64,000 nt of DNA from Echiichthys vipera (taxonomy: Eukaryota; Chordata; Actinopteri; Perciformes; Trachinidae): the NCBI GenBank assembly GCA_963691815.1, contig OY829657.1, positions 23,688,288-23,752,287 on the forward strand, written 5' to 3'. Under the pieces are notes generated by a model. That model saw only the letters and a list, made by a program, of their open reading frames with translations. It was not told the origin of the DNA and did not search any database. Every line of letters starts with the position of its first letter. Position 1 is the stretch's first letter. Shown here piece after piece: positions 12,011-26,905 of this stretch. Made by a program: the position numbers and the translations under genes.

Positions 12011-12423
12011 TTGAGACTGTTAGAGTATAAATGGACAATGAGAACTTATATCACACCAGCTAAATTAAATAACTACAATAGTAATATTCCTGATCTGTGT
12101 ACAAAATGTATGAAGGGAAATGGACGCTATTCCACTGTGTGTGGCAATGCAGTAAGATCAAAGCTTTTTGGGAAGAAATTAATAAGACAATAGAAAAGAT
12201 TATCTCAAAAGATCTTGTAATAAACCCTGTTTTCTTTCTTTTAGGACTTTACCCAAAATTCACAAATACACAAACAAGTAATGATAGATACGTGCCTCTT
12301 ACATGCAAAAAATCAATTGCCACATACTGGGTCAGGCAAATGTTAATAACTTTTCCTTTTGAAAAAATAGAGGGAAGCAAGAACTTTTTGAGAAGGTTTC
12401 GGGACCATATGGTTTGTTTGTAA
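12011..12423 (+). pseudogene. LINE ORF2 C-terminal cysteine-motif fragment
   Basis: Two overlapping frames together make the C-terminal zinc-knuckle region of an L1/Tx1-type ORF2 protein. The first (from 12011) reads LLEYKWTMRTYITPAKLNNY and DLCTKC; the second (from 12097) continues WTLFHCVWQCSKIKAFWEEI. The C-x2-C in one frame and the H-x4-C in the other form the family's CCHC signature, so a frameshift lies near 12115-12120. The frame then runs to a stop at 12423, about where ORF2 would end, before the 3' UTR. The copy is inactive. Confidence 0.75.
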
Positions 12424-12850
12424 AACATGTTGAGCTAGTGGCAGAGAGGAAGTTTGAGTACTGGTCAATGTAAACCTCTTAGTGAGGCTCATGAGAGTAT
12501 AGATGGGGAAGTTACCTTTAAATGAGACTGATTAGACAATTTGTTGTACTATTTTTGTAATATGCAAGTGTTAATATCTGAGAGGTTTATTCTATTGTAA
12601 TTATATTTTTTCTATTCTTTTATTATTACCATTTTTTTTTTCATTTGTTTCTTGTATGTACTTAATTTCTCCTTTTGGTCCTTTACCTTAATTTTTTGAA
12701 AAATTTTGAAATGTTGCGTATACCTGTGTTTCAGTGTGGTCTGGAGCAACTGGTGTGCACTTTGGAGCAGTTGCTGTGACTTTGTAAAAGTACATTGTAT
12801 AAGTGTTCTGAGTAAAATGTCAATAAACATATTGTTCCTAAAAAGTTAAA

Positions 12851-13942
12851 AAGAAAAAAAGTATTAAATGCTCACTTACTGATCTTTTAAATTTCTACAA
12901 GTATTGTCTGATATCAGTTGTAACTCTCAAGCACTGATATCTGTGCCATTCTCAATAAATATATAATAATAAATATAAACAACTGTATGCATTACAGACA
13001 CAAGGTAGTACTTTAACCTTTTTTTTAAGATTATTGTCAAACCTTTTATTTATAATTGTACATGCATTACATACTGTTGTATTTAAATCCACTTCATCCT
13101 GTACAGTTCAGTTTCAGATCATACAGTAGGTGATGGAGTGGAGAGCATATGGAAGTTCATCCAAGAACCTTTGGCTCACTGAGCTGCAGCGTGACTGCCT
13201 GCAGTCGGTCAGGCCGGCCTGGCTGACTCCCTCCATCCATCCCCCCTCTCACTCCTGCCCTCTTTTCTCCTCCATCACTCATGGCCGATCCTGTCAGTGG
13301 CGCCCTTGAGAACAAAGGTTAGTAAACCTCAGCACCACAAGGCTGTGTGTGTCCGTAGTTACTCTGGTTATCCACAAGTACTGTATTGTTTTATGTGATC
13401 AAGATCATTTTTGCTAAGCACTCATGGCTGTTTCTGCTCCACATTTCCATGAGATCACGGTAAATCAAACAGTGTGGTTGAAACATGTGTGATGTGTTTT
13501 TCCTTGCTAACTGCTCAGTTTTCTTTTTTCGAATCAAAAACCCTGGAGGTTCCTGTTGTGGAGACACTAGGGACAAATACGATGATGGTAATGTGATCGC
13601 CATTAGCAGCTGAACATTACAAGCTAGCTACTTGTTCCATGTACAAATAAAGCAGAGCAATACCTTCTGTCGCTGGAAACTGTTTGGAAAAGGGCAGGCG
13701 GTCAAAAGAACACCTGGCAGGTGATTGGATGATACATCTATGTCGATGGCCTTCAGTTTTCAGTAATACTCTCCATTTCAGATGACTCCGGCAAGCTGTT
13801 TGTGTGTTTCGCCATCTAGCCATTACTGCGGTGGCGTCTCCCTCCAGTATGCGCAAACTTGAATGAGAGCTGTCATTTTAACTTTTTTTTTACTTTTTCG
13901 ACTTTTACCTGTACTTTTTATGCAACGTTACTTTTGACAACG
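12851..13942. other. No gene recognised
   Basis: Unassigned. At 13281-13317 an ATG with 12 codons is followed by a donor-like AAAGGTTAGT, but nothing else supports an exon. Confidence 0.35.
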
Positions 13943-14190
13943 ATGTCTAGGAAGTCGGGGAGAACCTGTGCAATTCTCGGCTGCTCCAACAGCAGTGGGA
14001 AACTTCAACTTTGGAAAAAATCTGAATGAAAGACACAAACCTTTACCTCATGAAGAGCGTCCCTGTCTGAGGCCGTACGGATGGATTCAAACCTTTACCT
14101 CATGAAGAGCACCCCTGTCTGAGCCTGTACGGTCTATATGGATTCCCTGGGCGTGCAGATGTTTTCCAGAAGTGGATCAAGAAGTTTTGA
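13943..14190 (+). pseudogene. Broken THAP-type zinc-finger fragment
   Basis: Three short frames line up with one THAP-like (C2CH) DNA-binding domain. ATG 13943 opens MSRKSGRTCAILGCSNSSGK with the first C-x4-C pair and LQLWKK, ending at TGA 14027. A second frame reads RHKPLPHEERPCLRPYG (14031-14081). After a 52-bp tandem duplication a third frame reads KPLPHEEHPC and then YGFPGRADVFQKWIKKF to TGA 14190, matching the family's aromatic-x-FP...W-I-K-x-L segment. The last C-x2-H pair is missing. THAP domains occur in P-element-type transposases and in host proteins derived from them. Given the decay and the repeat-rich setting, a transposon fossil is likelier than a host gene. Confidence 0.5.
14036..14139 (+). 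repeat. 52-bp tandem duplication
   Basis: Two adjacent 52-base units start at 14036 and 14088, each opening with CAAACCTTTACCTCATGAAG. The first 45 bases differ at four positions. Because 52 is not a multiple of three, the duplication shifts the frame of the THAP-like fragment it sits in. Confidence 0.9.
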
Positions 14191-15654
14191 TTAACACAGT
14201 TTTGATTAACACTTCTCACAGTGAACAGCATGCGGCTGCCTAGTTTAAATCAGTGAAAGAGTAATGTCAGTTAAGCTAACACTGCTTGGCTAGCTCACGT
14301 TAGACGCCTCTATCAAGGCTGCCGTGGTCACAGAGTAAATTACCTCAATGTGGTAATGTGGTGTTATTGTGAAATATAATGTAAGTTGCTCAAAGTAGAG
14401 CAACCTAATGACCACAATGTTAATGTCAAGTAGCTGAGTTCATCAGTGATGGATGTAAATAATCACAAGCACTCTTGATGAGGTAAAGGTTTGTGAGGGT
14501 TGTAGAAAAAGTACACATATAATGACAGCTCCCACCGCAGCACTGGCGGCTTGTTCAATTCCGGTACTTCGCCACATTTGTCTATAGTCTGGTGCCGGGA
14601 TAAAACTTGTCACACTCAGCTAGCTATATTAACAACGGCGCAATCGCTGCATCTGTGGCTAAGCACTGCCCAAGACGTTTGTGATTGGTTTAAAGAAATA
14701 AAAACAATCAAGAGCGTTTTTCCCCTATCCCCAAAATAATAAGATGGTGTACCCAGACCATACTGCAGTGCTGTGGAGCAACATATTGTTATGAAATAGT
14801 TCGTAGGATATTGTATAAAAAGTTTTGCACATCTTACAAAGCCGATGGCTGGTGGACTTGGTGTCATTTAGGTATAGACATCAAAACCGCCATTACATGA
14901 ACGGTTTTAGCCCTTAAAAGGTTACGGTCAGGGTAAGGCATCAAAATGACTTGGTTAGGATCATGATCCAAACTGTGGATGGGGTTTCCTAAGCAGGTCA
15001 ACCATCTAACAAGCACAAAAACATGCTAATGCTAACAGTTGTCAAGGTTTCCTCCCCCATAATTATCAGCACTAAATTTCATGGCAGTCCATTCAATAGT
15101 TGTCACAATATTTTACATTATTTTTTAGCAAAGTGTGGGATCCACCGACCAACTGTATGAGAAGCATCAGTATTTTTAGAGGCACCAAACCACGAGATCG
15201 GCTAAAAGTTACACATAACACAACTCCCACTCAGAGGTGGTCTGTTCCAGTCAATCTGTTTTTTTTTTTTTTTTTTTTTTTACATTCTAGCTCCTAAGAA
15301 CATGCTAAATATAACACCTCACTTCCTGTTAGGAAGTGAGCATCTGCTTAAGAGGATGAAAGTTTTGATCACTAGTGCTATCACTATATGCAACTAATGA
15401 TTATTTTCTTTATAGATTAAGGTGCAGTTAATTTTCTCCCCAATGTCGTTTTGTCTAGAAAGCATTCCCAAACCAAAAAATATTCAGTTAGCAATAATAT
15501 AAAACAGACAAAAACAGACCTCATTGAAGCTGAAACCAGGTACCGATTGATGCTTTTGTTTTTTGAAAAAATAATGAATGATAACAATATAGTTGAATAT
15601 TTTTTCTGTAGTTGACTATTTGTTTTGTTTGTTTTGTTTTTGAACTAAACCAGC
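14191..15654. other. No gene; T-run
   Basis: Unassigned sequence with a run of 23 T at 15259-15281. The part near 14905-15000 (KxxGY-like 'ggttacggtcagggtaaggcatcaaaatgacttggttagg') resembles degenerate dispersed repeat, without a name. Confidence 0.35.
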
Positions 15655-15990
15655 ACCGGACTTCCGTTTAACACTAGGAGGACATTGGAAATTGGACAAG
15701 CACTTTTATATATGGTTGGAAATGAAAATCTCGTTAACGTAAAATCCGATGTTGGTATGCCAACAATGTTTATGTGTCGTTTTTTGGTCAACCGATGTTG
15801 TTAGTCCTTGTCAAAACGGCATTAGCAAGAGGCGTTTGGAAGGCGTTGGATCAGTGTCCATGGTCAGTATTCTACATCAAATTGATGATGACATTAGACA
15901 TTGTCACCCAACATCACAACATACATTTAACCAGGTATAAACATTTAACAGCGTTGGTTGCCAGCTGGGACGGATTATCTAGATAAAATG
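15655..15990 (+). repeat. Dispersed repeat with GTTGG/CAACG words
   Basis: Recurrent words such as GATGTTGGTATGCCAACAATG, GGCGTTGGATC and ACAGCGTTGGTTGCCAGCTGGG resemble a teleost dispersed repeat built from degenerate GTTGG motifs. The two overlapping frames of 63 and 70 codons in it have no domain. Name and edges are not known to me. Confidence 0.35.
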
Positions 15991-17139
15991 AAAGGAGTCT
16001 CTGTCTGTCTGTCCTAAGATTTTTTCAATAACCGTTCATCCGATCAACTCCACGCTTGCCAACAAATTGCAGAGGACCAATGGAAGTTCAGTGTTACAGC
16101 GCAGAATGGAATGCTGGGTACAGCTCGCTCTCCGTCCTTCAGCACTTACTTTAATACGAACATAAACTGTTGTCTGTAGTTTTGGGTGGTCTGGTAGTGA
16201 ATTAACACCAAATAAACATACAAACACACAGCACAAATGTGGATTAATCAATTCTGCCGGCTGTCCTAATACCCCCCCCCCCCCCCTCACACACACTCAC
16301 AGACAAAAACATACATGTCAGCTGTCTGGTTTGTTAGCCACACAAAAACACAAAACAAAAGAAGGAGAAGTGAGAGTCTCCTTCTGTCTCAGCTTCCTGT
16401 CTCTGTCTGTCTGTACTCCCCTCCTCCCTCCATCCTCTGCAGCTGTACATCCAGCTCCATTAGCTGCCTGTATGCCTCCCTCTCAGCAGATAAATCATTC
16501 ATCCCCGGGCGGCCGGGCGCTCTGCAGCACCGCACGCTGCCTTCTGCCGAATCTCCTGTTTGCGTGGGAACGCTGCATTATGAGCAACATCCACATGACC
16601 TTGTTGTGACACTGCAGTGAATGGCTGGTTGTTTTGACTCTGCGGTGAGCCTCATCACACCACCTTCCACTCTTTTTGCACAAATTGTTTTCCAGACAAT
16701 GACAACAGAGGCTCATGCACGTCAACAAACAGGATGCTGGGCTCTGCTCTGTGTCATCAATTTATAATCACAGCTCTCCTACCTGAGCGTCTGGAGTGAG
16801 CTGTTGTCACGGACATTGTGTTCAGGAGGAGGGGGCGGGCAAATCAAATTGTGTACGACAGCCAAAGTGTCAGCTTTTTATTGGAGAGTCAAGGCCATAA
16901 TTCATCTCAAAAGGGACACAGATATGTGTTTAACATTTAGCCAGAGAAGATTGCATGCTGTCTTTTCGTTACTTTTTAGAGCATGTTTACTGTTAAAGTT
17001 GTACTCCCTAAGATTTTCATCTATTTTATTGCCTTTTAACTTCCTATCCATCAAATAGTGAGTTAAATCGATGGTGATTGATCATATGACCCACTAATGA
17101 AAGAACTTGTTGCCTTTTTTGCTGAGTATTCCAATATAT
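15991..17139. other. No gene recognised
   Basis: Unassigned, with a run of 14 or more C near 16272 and GC-richer sequence at 16490-16600. Frames of up to 101 codons here lack motifs. Confidence 0.35.
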
Positions 17140-17459
17140 GGGCGGCACAGTGGTGTGGTGGATAGCACTGTCACCTCACAGCAAGAGGGTTCGAGGTTTA
17201 CATGTTCTCCCTGTGTCTGCTTGGGTTTTCTCCGGGTTCTCCAGCTTCCTCCCACAGTCCAAAGACATGCACGTGTTTGGTTAATTGATGACTCTAAATT
17301 GCCCTTAGGTGTTAATGTGAGTGTGAATGGTTGTCTGTTTTTGTTTGTCTCTATGTGCCCTGTGATAGGGTGGCCCATCACGCCCGATGTCAGCTGGGAT
17401 CGGCTCCAGCCCCCCCGCGACCCCGATAGTGACAAGCGGTTGATGATGGATGGATGGAT
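17140..17459 (+). mobile_element. tRNA-headed, L2-tailed dispersed repeat, full length
   Basis: Starts with GGGCGGCACAGTGGTGTGGTGGATAGCACTGTC and contains the hallmarks 'cttcctcccacagtccaaagacatgc', 'gactctaaattgccc', 'gatgtcagctgggatcggctcc' and a (GATG)n end. At least three other copies are in this window (25373, 43876 and 49405). The head looks tRNA-derived, and the tail is the kind shared with L2-type LINEs. The 168-codon and 113-codon frames over it are by-products. Confidence 0.85.
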
Positions 17460-17990
17460 TTACAATATCTGTGTCTGTGGATGTAAATATGCAGCCATGT
17501 TAGTGACGCTGCTGACAGTGGTTTGTCTGTCGGCCCAGATCGTCACCAACGGTTATGCCTCGTTCATTTGTATTCGGAAATTTGATTTTCCAACTTCTGA
17601 GTCAGTCCTGTAGTAAGGTCAGAAGTGTAACAGGAACATGTGAGTGTGTGTGTATGGATTTGAGAGGGTAACATATAGGGGATGGACTGGAAGTAGAGAA
17701 GTGAATGTTTCCTTTTTTTTCCCCTTTTTTTATTGAGTTTGCAGATCAAAGAAAAGAAAGTGCCATAGTTGTACAGTGCGTCGATACATCTGCCTTAAAG
17801 TAAAGAAACAGGAACAAAAAACCCCAACATAAATCCCACTATCCCTCCCAACAACCCATGTCAGATGTGGTCACAGAACGGTAAAATGAAACCAAATAGA
17901 GTGATAATAAATATTCAAGAAAAAGATAATAATATTCATAATAATAGTATAAAAATAATATAAAAACCTTAAAAGAAAAAGAAGAAAAAA
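17460..17990. other. No gene recognised
   Basis: Unassigned, AT-rich towards the right end. Confidence 0.35.
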
Positions 17991-18035
17991 TGGTGGTGGT
18001 GGTGTGTGTGTGTGTGTGTGTGTGTGGGGGGGGGG
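17991..18035. repeat. GGT/GT repeat with G-run
   Basis: (GGT)n, then (GT)n, then 10 consecutive G. Confidence 0.85.
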
Positions 18036-18261
18036 TCTGTCAGGCTCAATCCACACAGAAATACACAGGGGCTTGGAAACTGTGCCTTTAAAGGAGACGT
18101 ACCTGTATGGTTGTGATGTCACAGCCACATATAATAAGAAAGTATTTTTACAAAATATAAATGCAGTTGCATTCTTAGATTTTCTGATTTTATACCCCAT
18201 TCCTTAAAGTAGTATGAATAGAGCAGTAAGCACAGTACAGTATGAAAGATTCAAACTCACA

Positions 18262-18335
18262 TATGTAATATTTTATGTCAGTTCATTTGCAGCAGTGACT
18301 GCAGCCGTCTTCACTTCTCGCTTTTTTAGAGTAGT
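18262..18335 (+). repeat. Dispersed repeat copy A
   Basis: 'taatattttatgtcagttcatttgcagcagtgactgcagccgtctt' matches 20218-20292 with scattered differences over about 70 bases. The two copies are 2 kb apart in the same orientation. Confidence 0.6.
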
Positions 18336-20217
18336 ACACTCAGTAGTGCAGTCATTTCTATAAAAGTGCCCTCATCCCTCACATTTACTCCCATCTTAAA
18401 ATCATTATTTATTATTGATTATTCATACACGTCTGGGATAAAGTCAGGATCCTTGCTCAGCACTGATGCTCTGAGTCTGAAGCTGCTTGATCCTGTTGAT
18501 CCTGGGGGGACATCCACCACGGAGCGGGAGGGGGCTCAAAGGTAGAGATGACCCCTCACACGTAAGACCCATAAAGCCTGAGGGTTGAATCTTGTCTGCT
18601 TGGCAGTTGTGACGGGTCCATTGGATCCAATGCCACTCACCAACAGTGATATTAATGTGAGTTAAAACCTGCATTCATCAGTATTTTATAAACTGACATT
18701 AAGTTATGTGTCAGGGTGTAATGCAAAGTATTACTACTGCCAAAATCAGAGAGAATTATTTCCACCTCTACAGCTATACACAGCTTTTTTAACCTCTTTT
18801 AGATCCTAGGACAGGACTAACAATTATTTAGATTTTCTTATCTGACAGTTATTTTCTAAATCGGTCCATCAATTGTTGGTCTATGTCCACTCCATCCCTA
18901 GGTGACGTCTTGTTTAACAGTCCAAAACCGCAAAAATATTCACAATACAACAGATATAAGTATCAAACCGTCACATTGGAGAGGCCGGAGCCAGAGAAAG
19001 ATTGGTGTCAAACAGCACATGGACAGTTGGAGACTAGCTGGTGAACAACGATGAGCATTTTGCAGCTAAAGAGACGGATATTTCCCTCAGGAGTTGGACC
19101 AAATACAGAGCTAAAAGAGAGAGATTACTGGATTTACATTCATCAGGTGGGCACAAATGAAATGATAAAGTCGCTCTGTGGTTGGGATTCAGTACAATAA
19201 TATCAAAAGATAAAACATTTCTGCAGCATCAACGTCCTCATAAGTAGAAAGCCGGACGACTTTGGCCGTGATTTGACTGTACACCATACATGTGCGGAAA
19301 AAAACAAAGACCACTGATATGAAAAAAAATCATCTTTTGACAGGAGAGCTTCTCAAAATGTAGTCTGAACCAGAATATCAGCACAAGATGAGATAAACCC
19401 CTGAGGTATTCAGCAGGCTGCACTGTGGGGAGTCACATGTTTCCCCTAACCCTTCCTCATCTTACCCCCCACCTTTAAAATTTGGTTGTTTATTTCCCTC
19501 CCTCAGTGTGAACTGATTCATGGAGCTCACGAGGCGTGTTGGGGTTATTGTGTTTGTGCAGTTTGCTGCAGGAATGAGGGTTTATTATGCTGCCACCCAG
19601 CATGGTTCAGCAGACGCTCGGTCCTCTGATGCCACAACGCCTTCAACCCCCTCATGTGAGAGGAGGAAGAGTTGATTTACATCTACATCCACACACATGC
19701 TTTTCAACAGCGTTTCAGAAATAATCTCAGGCCATACTGAGCATATCACAGGCCATTCGCAGGACACAGGAATTTGCAAATCACTTGTTTGCCTCTAGTA
19801 GTAGTGTTATAAAATACATGATTTACCTGCAGCCACTACTAGCATCGATAACAAGGTCAGAAACGACGGTAAATCACTATCGATGTTAAAGTTACCACTG
19901 GTTGTCAAGGCGGATTGTTTCCACAGGTCTCCGTTTCTGTCCATCCAGATTTAGACAAAATCCCAAAGTTTTCAAACTAAAACGAAATGTTTTCAAAGCA
20001 TTTTTTACTTCTTGTGGCCTTCATCATCAGACGGCGTCAGGTGTCATTTTGTCACCTCAGTGTGGTCTGGGCTGTTCATCTTTGAAGCCAACTGGGACAA
20101 GAAGATGTTTAAGTGCTCAGAATAATGAAAAGTTGTAAGTCACTGTTTTCACATCTGCTGTATCCAAGGTCAAGAATAAACTGTACAGTATGTATTATTA
20201 GGATTATCAAGTATCAT
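18336..20217. other. No gene recognised
   Basis: Unassigned. A stretch near 19905-19990 ('tttccacaggtctccgtttctg', 'gttttcaaactaaaacg') resembles a dispersed repeat and is distantly like 40860-41015, but the match is weak. Confidence 0.35.
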
Positions 20218-20292
20218 TGTCTAATATTGTATGTCAATTCCTTTGCAGCATTGACTGCAGCCATCTTTACCACCTGCTTGATTTTTGTAGCT
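20218..20292 (+). repeat. Dispersed repeat copy B
   Basis: Partner of 18262-18335, including the shared TTTGCAGCA-TGACTGCAGCC core. Confidence 0.6.
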
Positions 20293-23486
<3,194 letters not shown>

Positions 23487-24280
23487 CAGCGGTGGAAGAC
23501 TCATTCCGATCCTTTCCTAGTAAAAATAACAATAAGTAGCATAATGCAAAAATGTTCCGTTACAAGTAAAGATTCGGCATTAAAGTTTTAAAAAGTACAG
23601 ATTATTATTACTTACATAGCCTACTGTTAGGGAGTTTAAGTCATAACATTCATTATAAGCAGATCAAAGGTTTTGAATGTAAAATGTTAGCCTGAATCCA
23701 TGGTGGAAGAAGTACTCTTTTATTTAAGTTAAAGTAGTGTAGAAATACACCGTCCTGCATTCAATGATGAAAGATAAAAGTAAAAAGAATTAGCATCAAA
23801 ATATGCTTGAATAACCAAAAGTACTCATTAATCAGAATAGCCCATTTCGGACTCATACATAAGCGGTTTTATTATTGAATGATACTTTTTGATGCATTTA
23901 TTTGGACATTAGGACCAACTCTAGTGATGCGGCTGGTGGAGCTAATTGAAATGACTTTATACGGGATACAGCTTATGAATTAACTCCCTTGCAAACTAAC
24001 CAGTAACTCTAAAATAAATGCAGTAGAGTAAATGTATAAAATATCAGTAAATGTATGTACTTTTGTAAAGTTACCTTACTCTTACCTTAACATTGTGGTG
24101 AAGTAGGCTTACAGCACTTGAGGTTTTGTTCTAGCTATGAACTCATAACCATCAGCAAATTCTTGTGCATTAAAAAGTACAATATTAGCTTTTGAAATGT
24201 AGTAGAGTAGAAGTAACAAGTACTGGCAAAGTAAAAGTACTTGAGTAAATGTGATCTAAATTACTACATTCCATCACTTA
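23487..24280 (+). mobile_element. Two 'TACTTTTACTT' repeat copies, plus orientation
   Basis: A partial copy begins at 23487 with CAGCGGTGGAAG, and a fuller copy begins at 23699 with CATGGTGGAAGAAGTACTC and ends near 24280 with 'acttgagtaaatgtgatctaaattactacattccatcact'. The family is rich in AAGTAAAAGTACT words and has GGTGGAAG/CTTCCACC ends that are inverse to each other, suggesting a non-autonomous DNA element (the CAG...CTG ends are hAT-like). A reverse copy lies at 25130-26412. The name is not known to me. Confidence 0.6.
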
Positions 24281-24947
<667 letters not shown>

Positions 24948-25372
24948 TGTGGAGGTTTTAATCCAGACATGGCTACATAAAAGCCACTTTTAGCTGATCC
25001 AGTGTCCTGGTGGTAGACTTGGGTCTTTCCATTTACATAAATTGGTTGCTATGGTGATTCATATGGCTGTCTTATTTGGGGATAAAGTGCAGCTTTTGTG
25101 ATACTTGTTCATTACTGGAGAGCATTTCCATTTTCTGCTACATAATACTTCTCTACTCCACCAAAGTTAGTACTTTTTACTCCACTAACGTTTATTTCCT
25201 ACTTTACTTTGCAAATCCAGATTAATAATACAAAATCAAAATAAAGCATGATGTTACGGATAAAGGATAAAAAGGAATCCCCACCTTTACCATCTGCAAC
25301 ACTAAAGTAATGACATATTTAGTACTTTTATAATAATAATTATAATAATAATAATGATAATAAAATTGCTTT

Positions 25373-25731
25373 AGCTGGTGTGGTTGTTAGTGCTGTCGCC
25401 TCACAGCAAGAGGGTTCCTGGTTCGAATCCCGGCTTGGGCCCTTCTGTGTGGTTTGCATGTTCTCCCCGTGTCTGCATGGGTTCTCTCCAGGTTCCCCAG
25501 CTTCCTCCCACAGTCCAAAGACATGCATGTGTTAGGTTCATTGATGACTCTAAATTGCCAGTAGGTGTGAATGTGAGTGTGAAGGGTTGTCTGTCTCTGT
25601 TTGTCTCTATGTGCCCTGTGATAGCTTGGCGTCCTGTCCAGGGAGGACCCCGCCTCACGCCCGATGTCAGCTGTGATGGGCTCCAGCCCCCCTCAACCCT
25701 GATAGGGACAAGCTGTTGAAGGTGATGGATA
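25373..25731 (+). mobile_element. tRNA-headed, L2-tailed dispersed repeat
   Basis: Same family as 17140-17459. It has a textbook RNA polymerase III B-box, GGTTCGAATCC at 25420-25430, which supports a tRNA-derived head, then 'cagtccaaagacatgc', 'gactctaaattgcc' and 'gatgtcagctgtgatgggctccagcc'. The first few bases of the head are missing. Confidence 0.85.
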
Positions 25732-25734
25732 AAT

Positions 25735-26240
25735 GCTTTATTTTTAGAAAGGGACAGTGCAAGTTAATGAACATCGCTTTTTAAACATCTCTGTAAACTT
25801 GACGGATTATTTGCATCTGTAGTCATGAATAAATAAACAAATAAATAGATAAATTATAAATAGAAAAGACAACAGACACATCACAATACATTACATAGTC
25901 AGAAGGACACCAGACCCAGACAGGATATAACAATGCAATAAACAGTAATGTTCAATTAGTCCAGTTAGTGGTTGAATTTTTGGTTTAATTTGAGCCATTG
26001 TTTGAGTTGTCCTTTAAGAGAAGAATATGTTGGGCGTTCCCTTATTGTGAAGGGAAGACTATTCCAAATGTCCCCCTGCCCCACAACAGACAACATGTTC
26101 CTCATAAGTGGTGCACCTGTGGGGGATCTCACAGTCTCCTCTATCACAAGCCCTTTCTTTATGAACTCATTCAGCGGTGGTGGAGAAAGACCATGGAGAC
26201 GTTTATACACAAAACAGATAAATCTAAAAAGTTTTAAAAT
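25735..26240 (-). mobile_element. CR1/L2/Rex-type LINE 3' end, minus orientation
   Basis: A minus-strand coding remnant (25965-26210) is followed, going left, by an AT-rich 3' UTR that ends near 25740 in 'cctttctaaaaataaagcattt' (minus-strand reading). No upstream polymerase motifs remain, so the copy is strongly 5'-truncated. Confidence 0.6.
25965..26210 (-). pseudogene. LINE reverse transcriptase C-terminus fragment
   Basis: The 81-codon frame begins MYKRLHGLSPPPLNEFI and ends GDIWNSLPFTIRERPTYSSLKGQLKQWL. The pattern YK-x-L-x-GLxPPxL ... WNSLP-x-x-I-R ... S-x-x-x-FK-x-x-L is typical of the last 80 or so residues of CR1/L2/Rex-type non-LTR reverse transcriptases. The catalytic palm with its F-x-DD box is absent, so this cannot encode an active enzyme. 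It closes with a stop right before the 3' UTR, as expected for the natural end of the element. Confidence 0.65.
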
Positions 26241-26479
26241 ATGGAAACGAACGCTTTTGGTACTTTTAGTATATTTCCATGCTAGTACTACATTTTTTTA
26301 CTCATATAAAGTTAACTGTGATGCGGGACGTTTACTTATAAGAGGAGTTTTCTATAGTTTCGCTACTTTTACTTAAGAAAAACATCTGAATACTTGTTCC
26401 ACCACGGTACCAGACTTCTCTTAAATGGTGTACACACTTGAAGGTCATACATTGTGAAAGAATAGCAAGTTAGTTAACT

Positions 26480-26905
26480 CTGCACAGATATACCCTCATT
26501 TACAAATCCCTCCTTTGTCTGCTGCCCAGTTATTTATCCACTTGCATGTCACATATACAGTGCTGTCATTACTCTCTTCATCCCCTCAGTCTGGACAGAA
26601 TTTGGTAAAAAACTCCTACTCTGCCTGCTCAACCTGGACCAAACTACAGCAAGAATGTAACATGTCCAGCATGTTGTTCTGGGATTTTATACTGCTTTAA
26701 GAAATCTGAAGAGAGCGTCTGTTGCGGGGCTGCTCTTGTTATTGATAGTTTTAAACTATCACTTTTGCACTCATCAACTTTGTGACTTGTGTCCTATTTT
26801 GTCTTTGCATGAATGCCCCATTTGTGTGTAACTTGGTGTGGTATTGCTGTTGTCTTGACCAGGTTTCGCTTGAGAATGAGACCCTAAAAAAACCAGAGTT
26901 AGAAT
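26480..26905 (+). pseudogene. CR1/L2/Rex-type LINE C-terminus and 3' UTR remnant
   Basis: Plus-strand remnants of a reverse transcriptase end: IYKSLLCLLPSYL near 26495 in one frame, VWTEFGKK near 26590, and SYSACSTWTKLQQE (26609-26650) in another. Together they match the family pattern YK-x-L-x-LLPSYL ... R-T-E-x-GKK-x-F-x-YSAP-x-x-W-N-x-LQ. The frames differ, so there is at least one frameshift. The following sequence up to 'cttgaccaggtttcgcttgagaatgagaccc' (about 26885) resembles the 3' UTR of that LINE group. Confidence 0.55.

Larger units (their letters stand above)
11165..12850 (+). mobile_element. 3' part of an L1/Tx1-like LINE
   Basis: A 5'-truncated non-LTR retrotransposon copy. It holds the region after the reverse transcriptase domain of ORF2 and a 3' UTR of about 430 bp ending near 12840 (AATAAAC followed by an A-rich stretch). 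The coding part is interrupted by several stops and frameshifts, described in the two pseudogene entries. Confidence 0.75.
25130..26412 (-). mobile_element. 'TACTTTTACTT' repeat, reverse copy split by nested elements
   Basis: 25130-25345 carries the interior of the family in reverse ('tactccactaacgtttatttcctactttactttgcaaatccagatt'), and the sequence resumes at about 26245-26412 with 'tacttttacttaag...catctgaatacttgttccaccacgg', the reversed head. Between them sit an (AAT)n tract, a tRNA/L2-type repeat (25373-25730) and a minus-strand LINE end (25735-26240). The order implies that the reverse copy was present first and was later interrupted. Confidence 0.55.

Noticed and set aside
13281..13317. 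ATG with 12 codons before AAAG|GTTAGT, a possible short first exon
   Set aside because: Too short to distinguish from chance, and no second exon is visible.
17107..17613. 168-codon plus-strand frame
   Set aside because: It covers the tRNA/L2-type dispersed repeat, and the same repeat yields similar frames at 25378-25719 and elsewhere.
25420..25430. Perfect B-box, possible tRNA gene
   Set aside because: It is part of a dispersed repeat with a tRNA-like head; no cloverleaf with a paired acceptor stem could be drawn.
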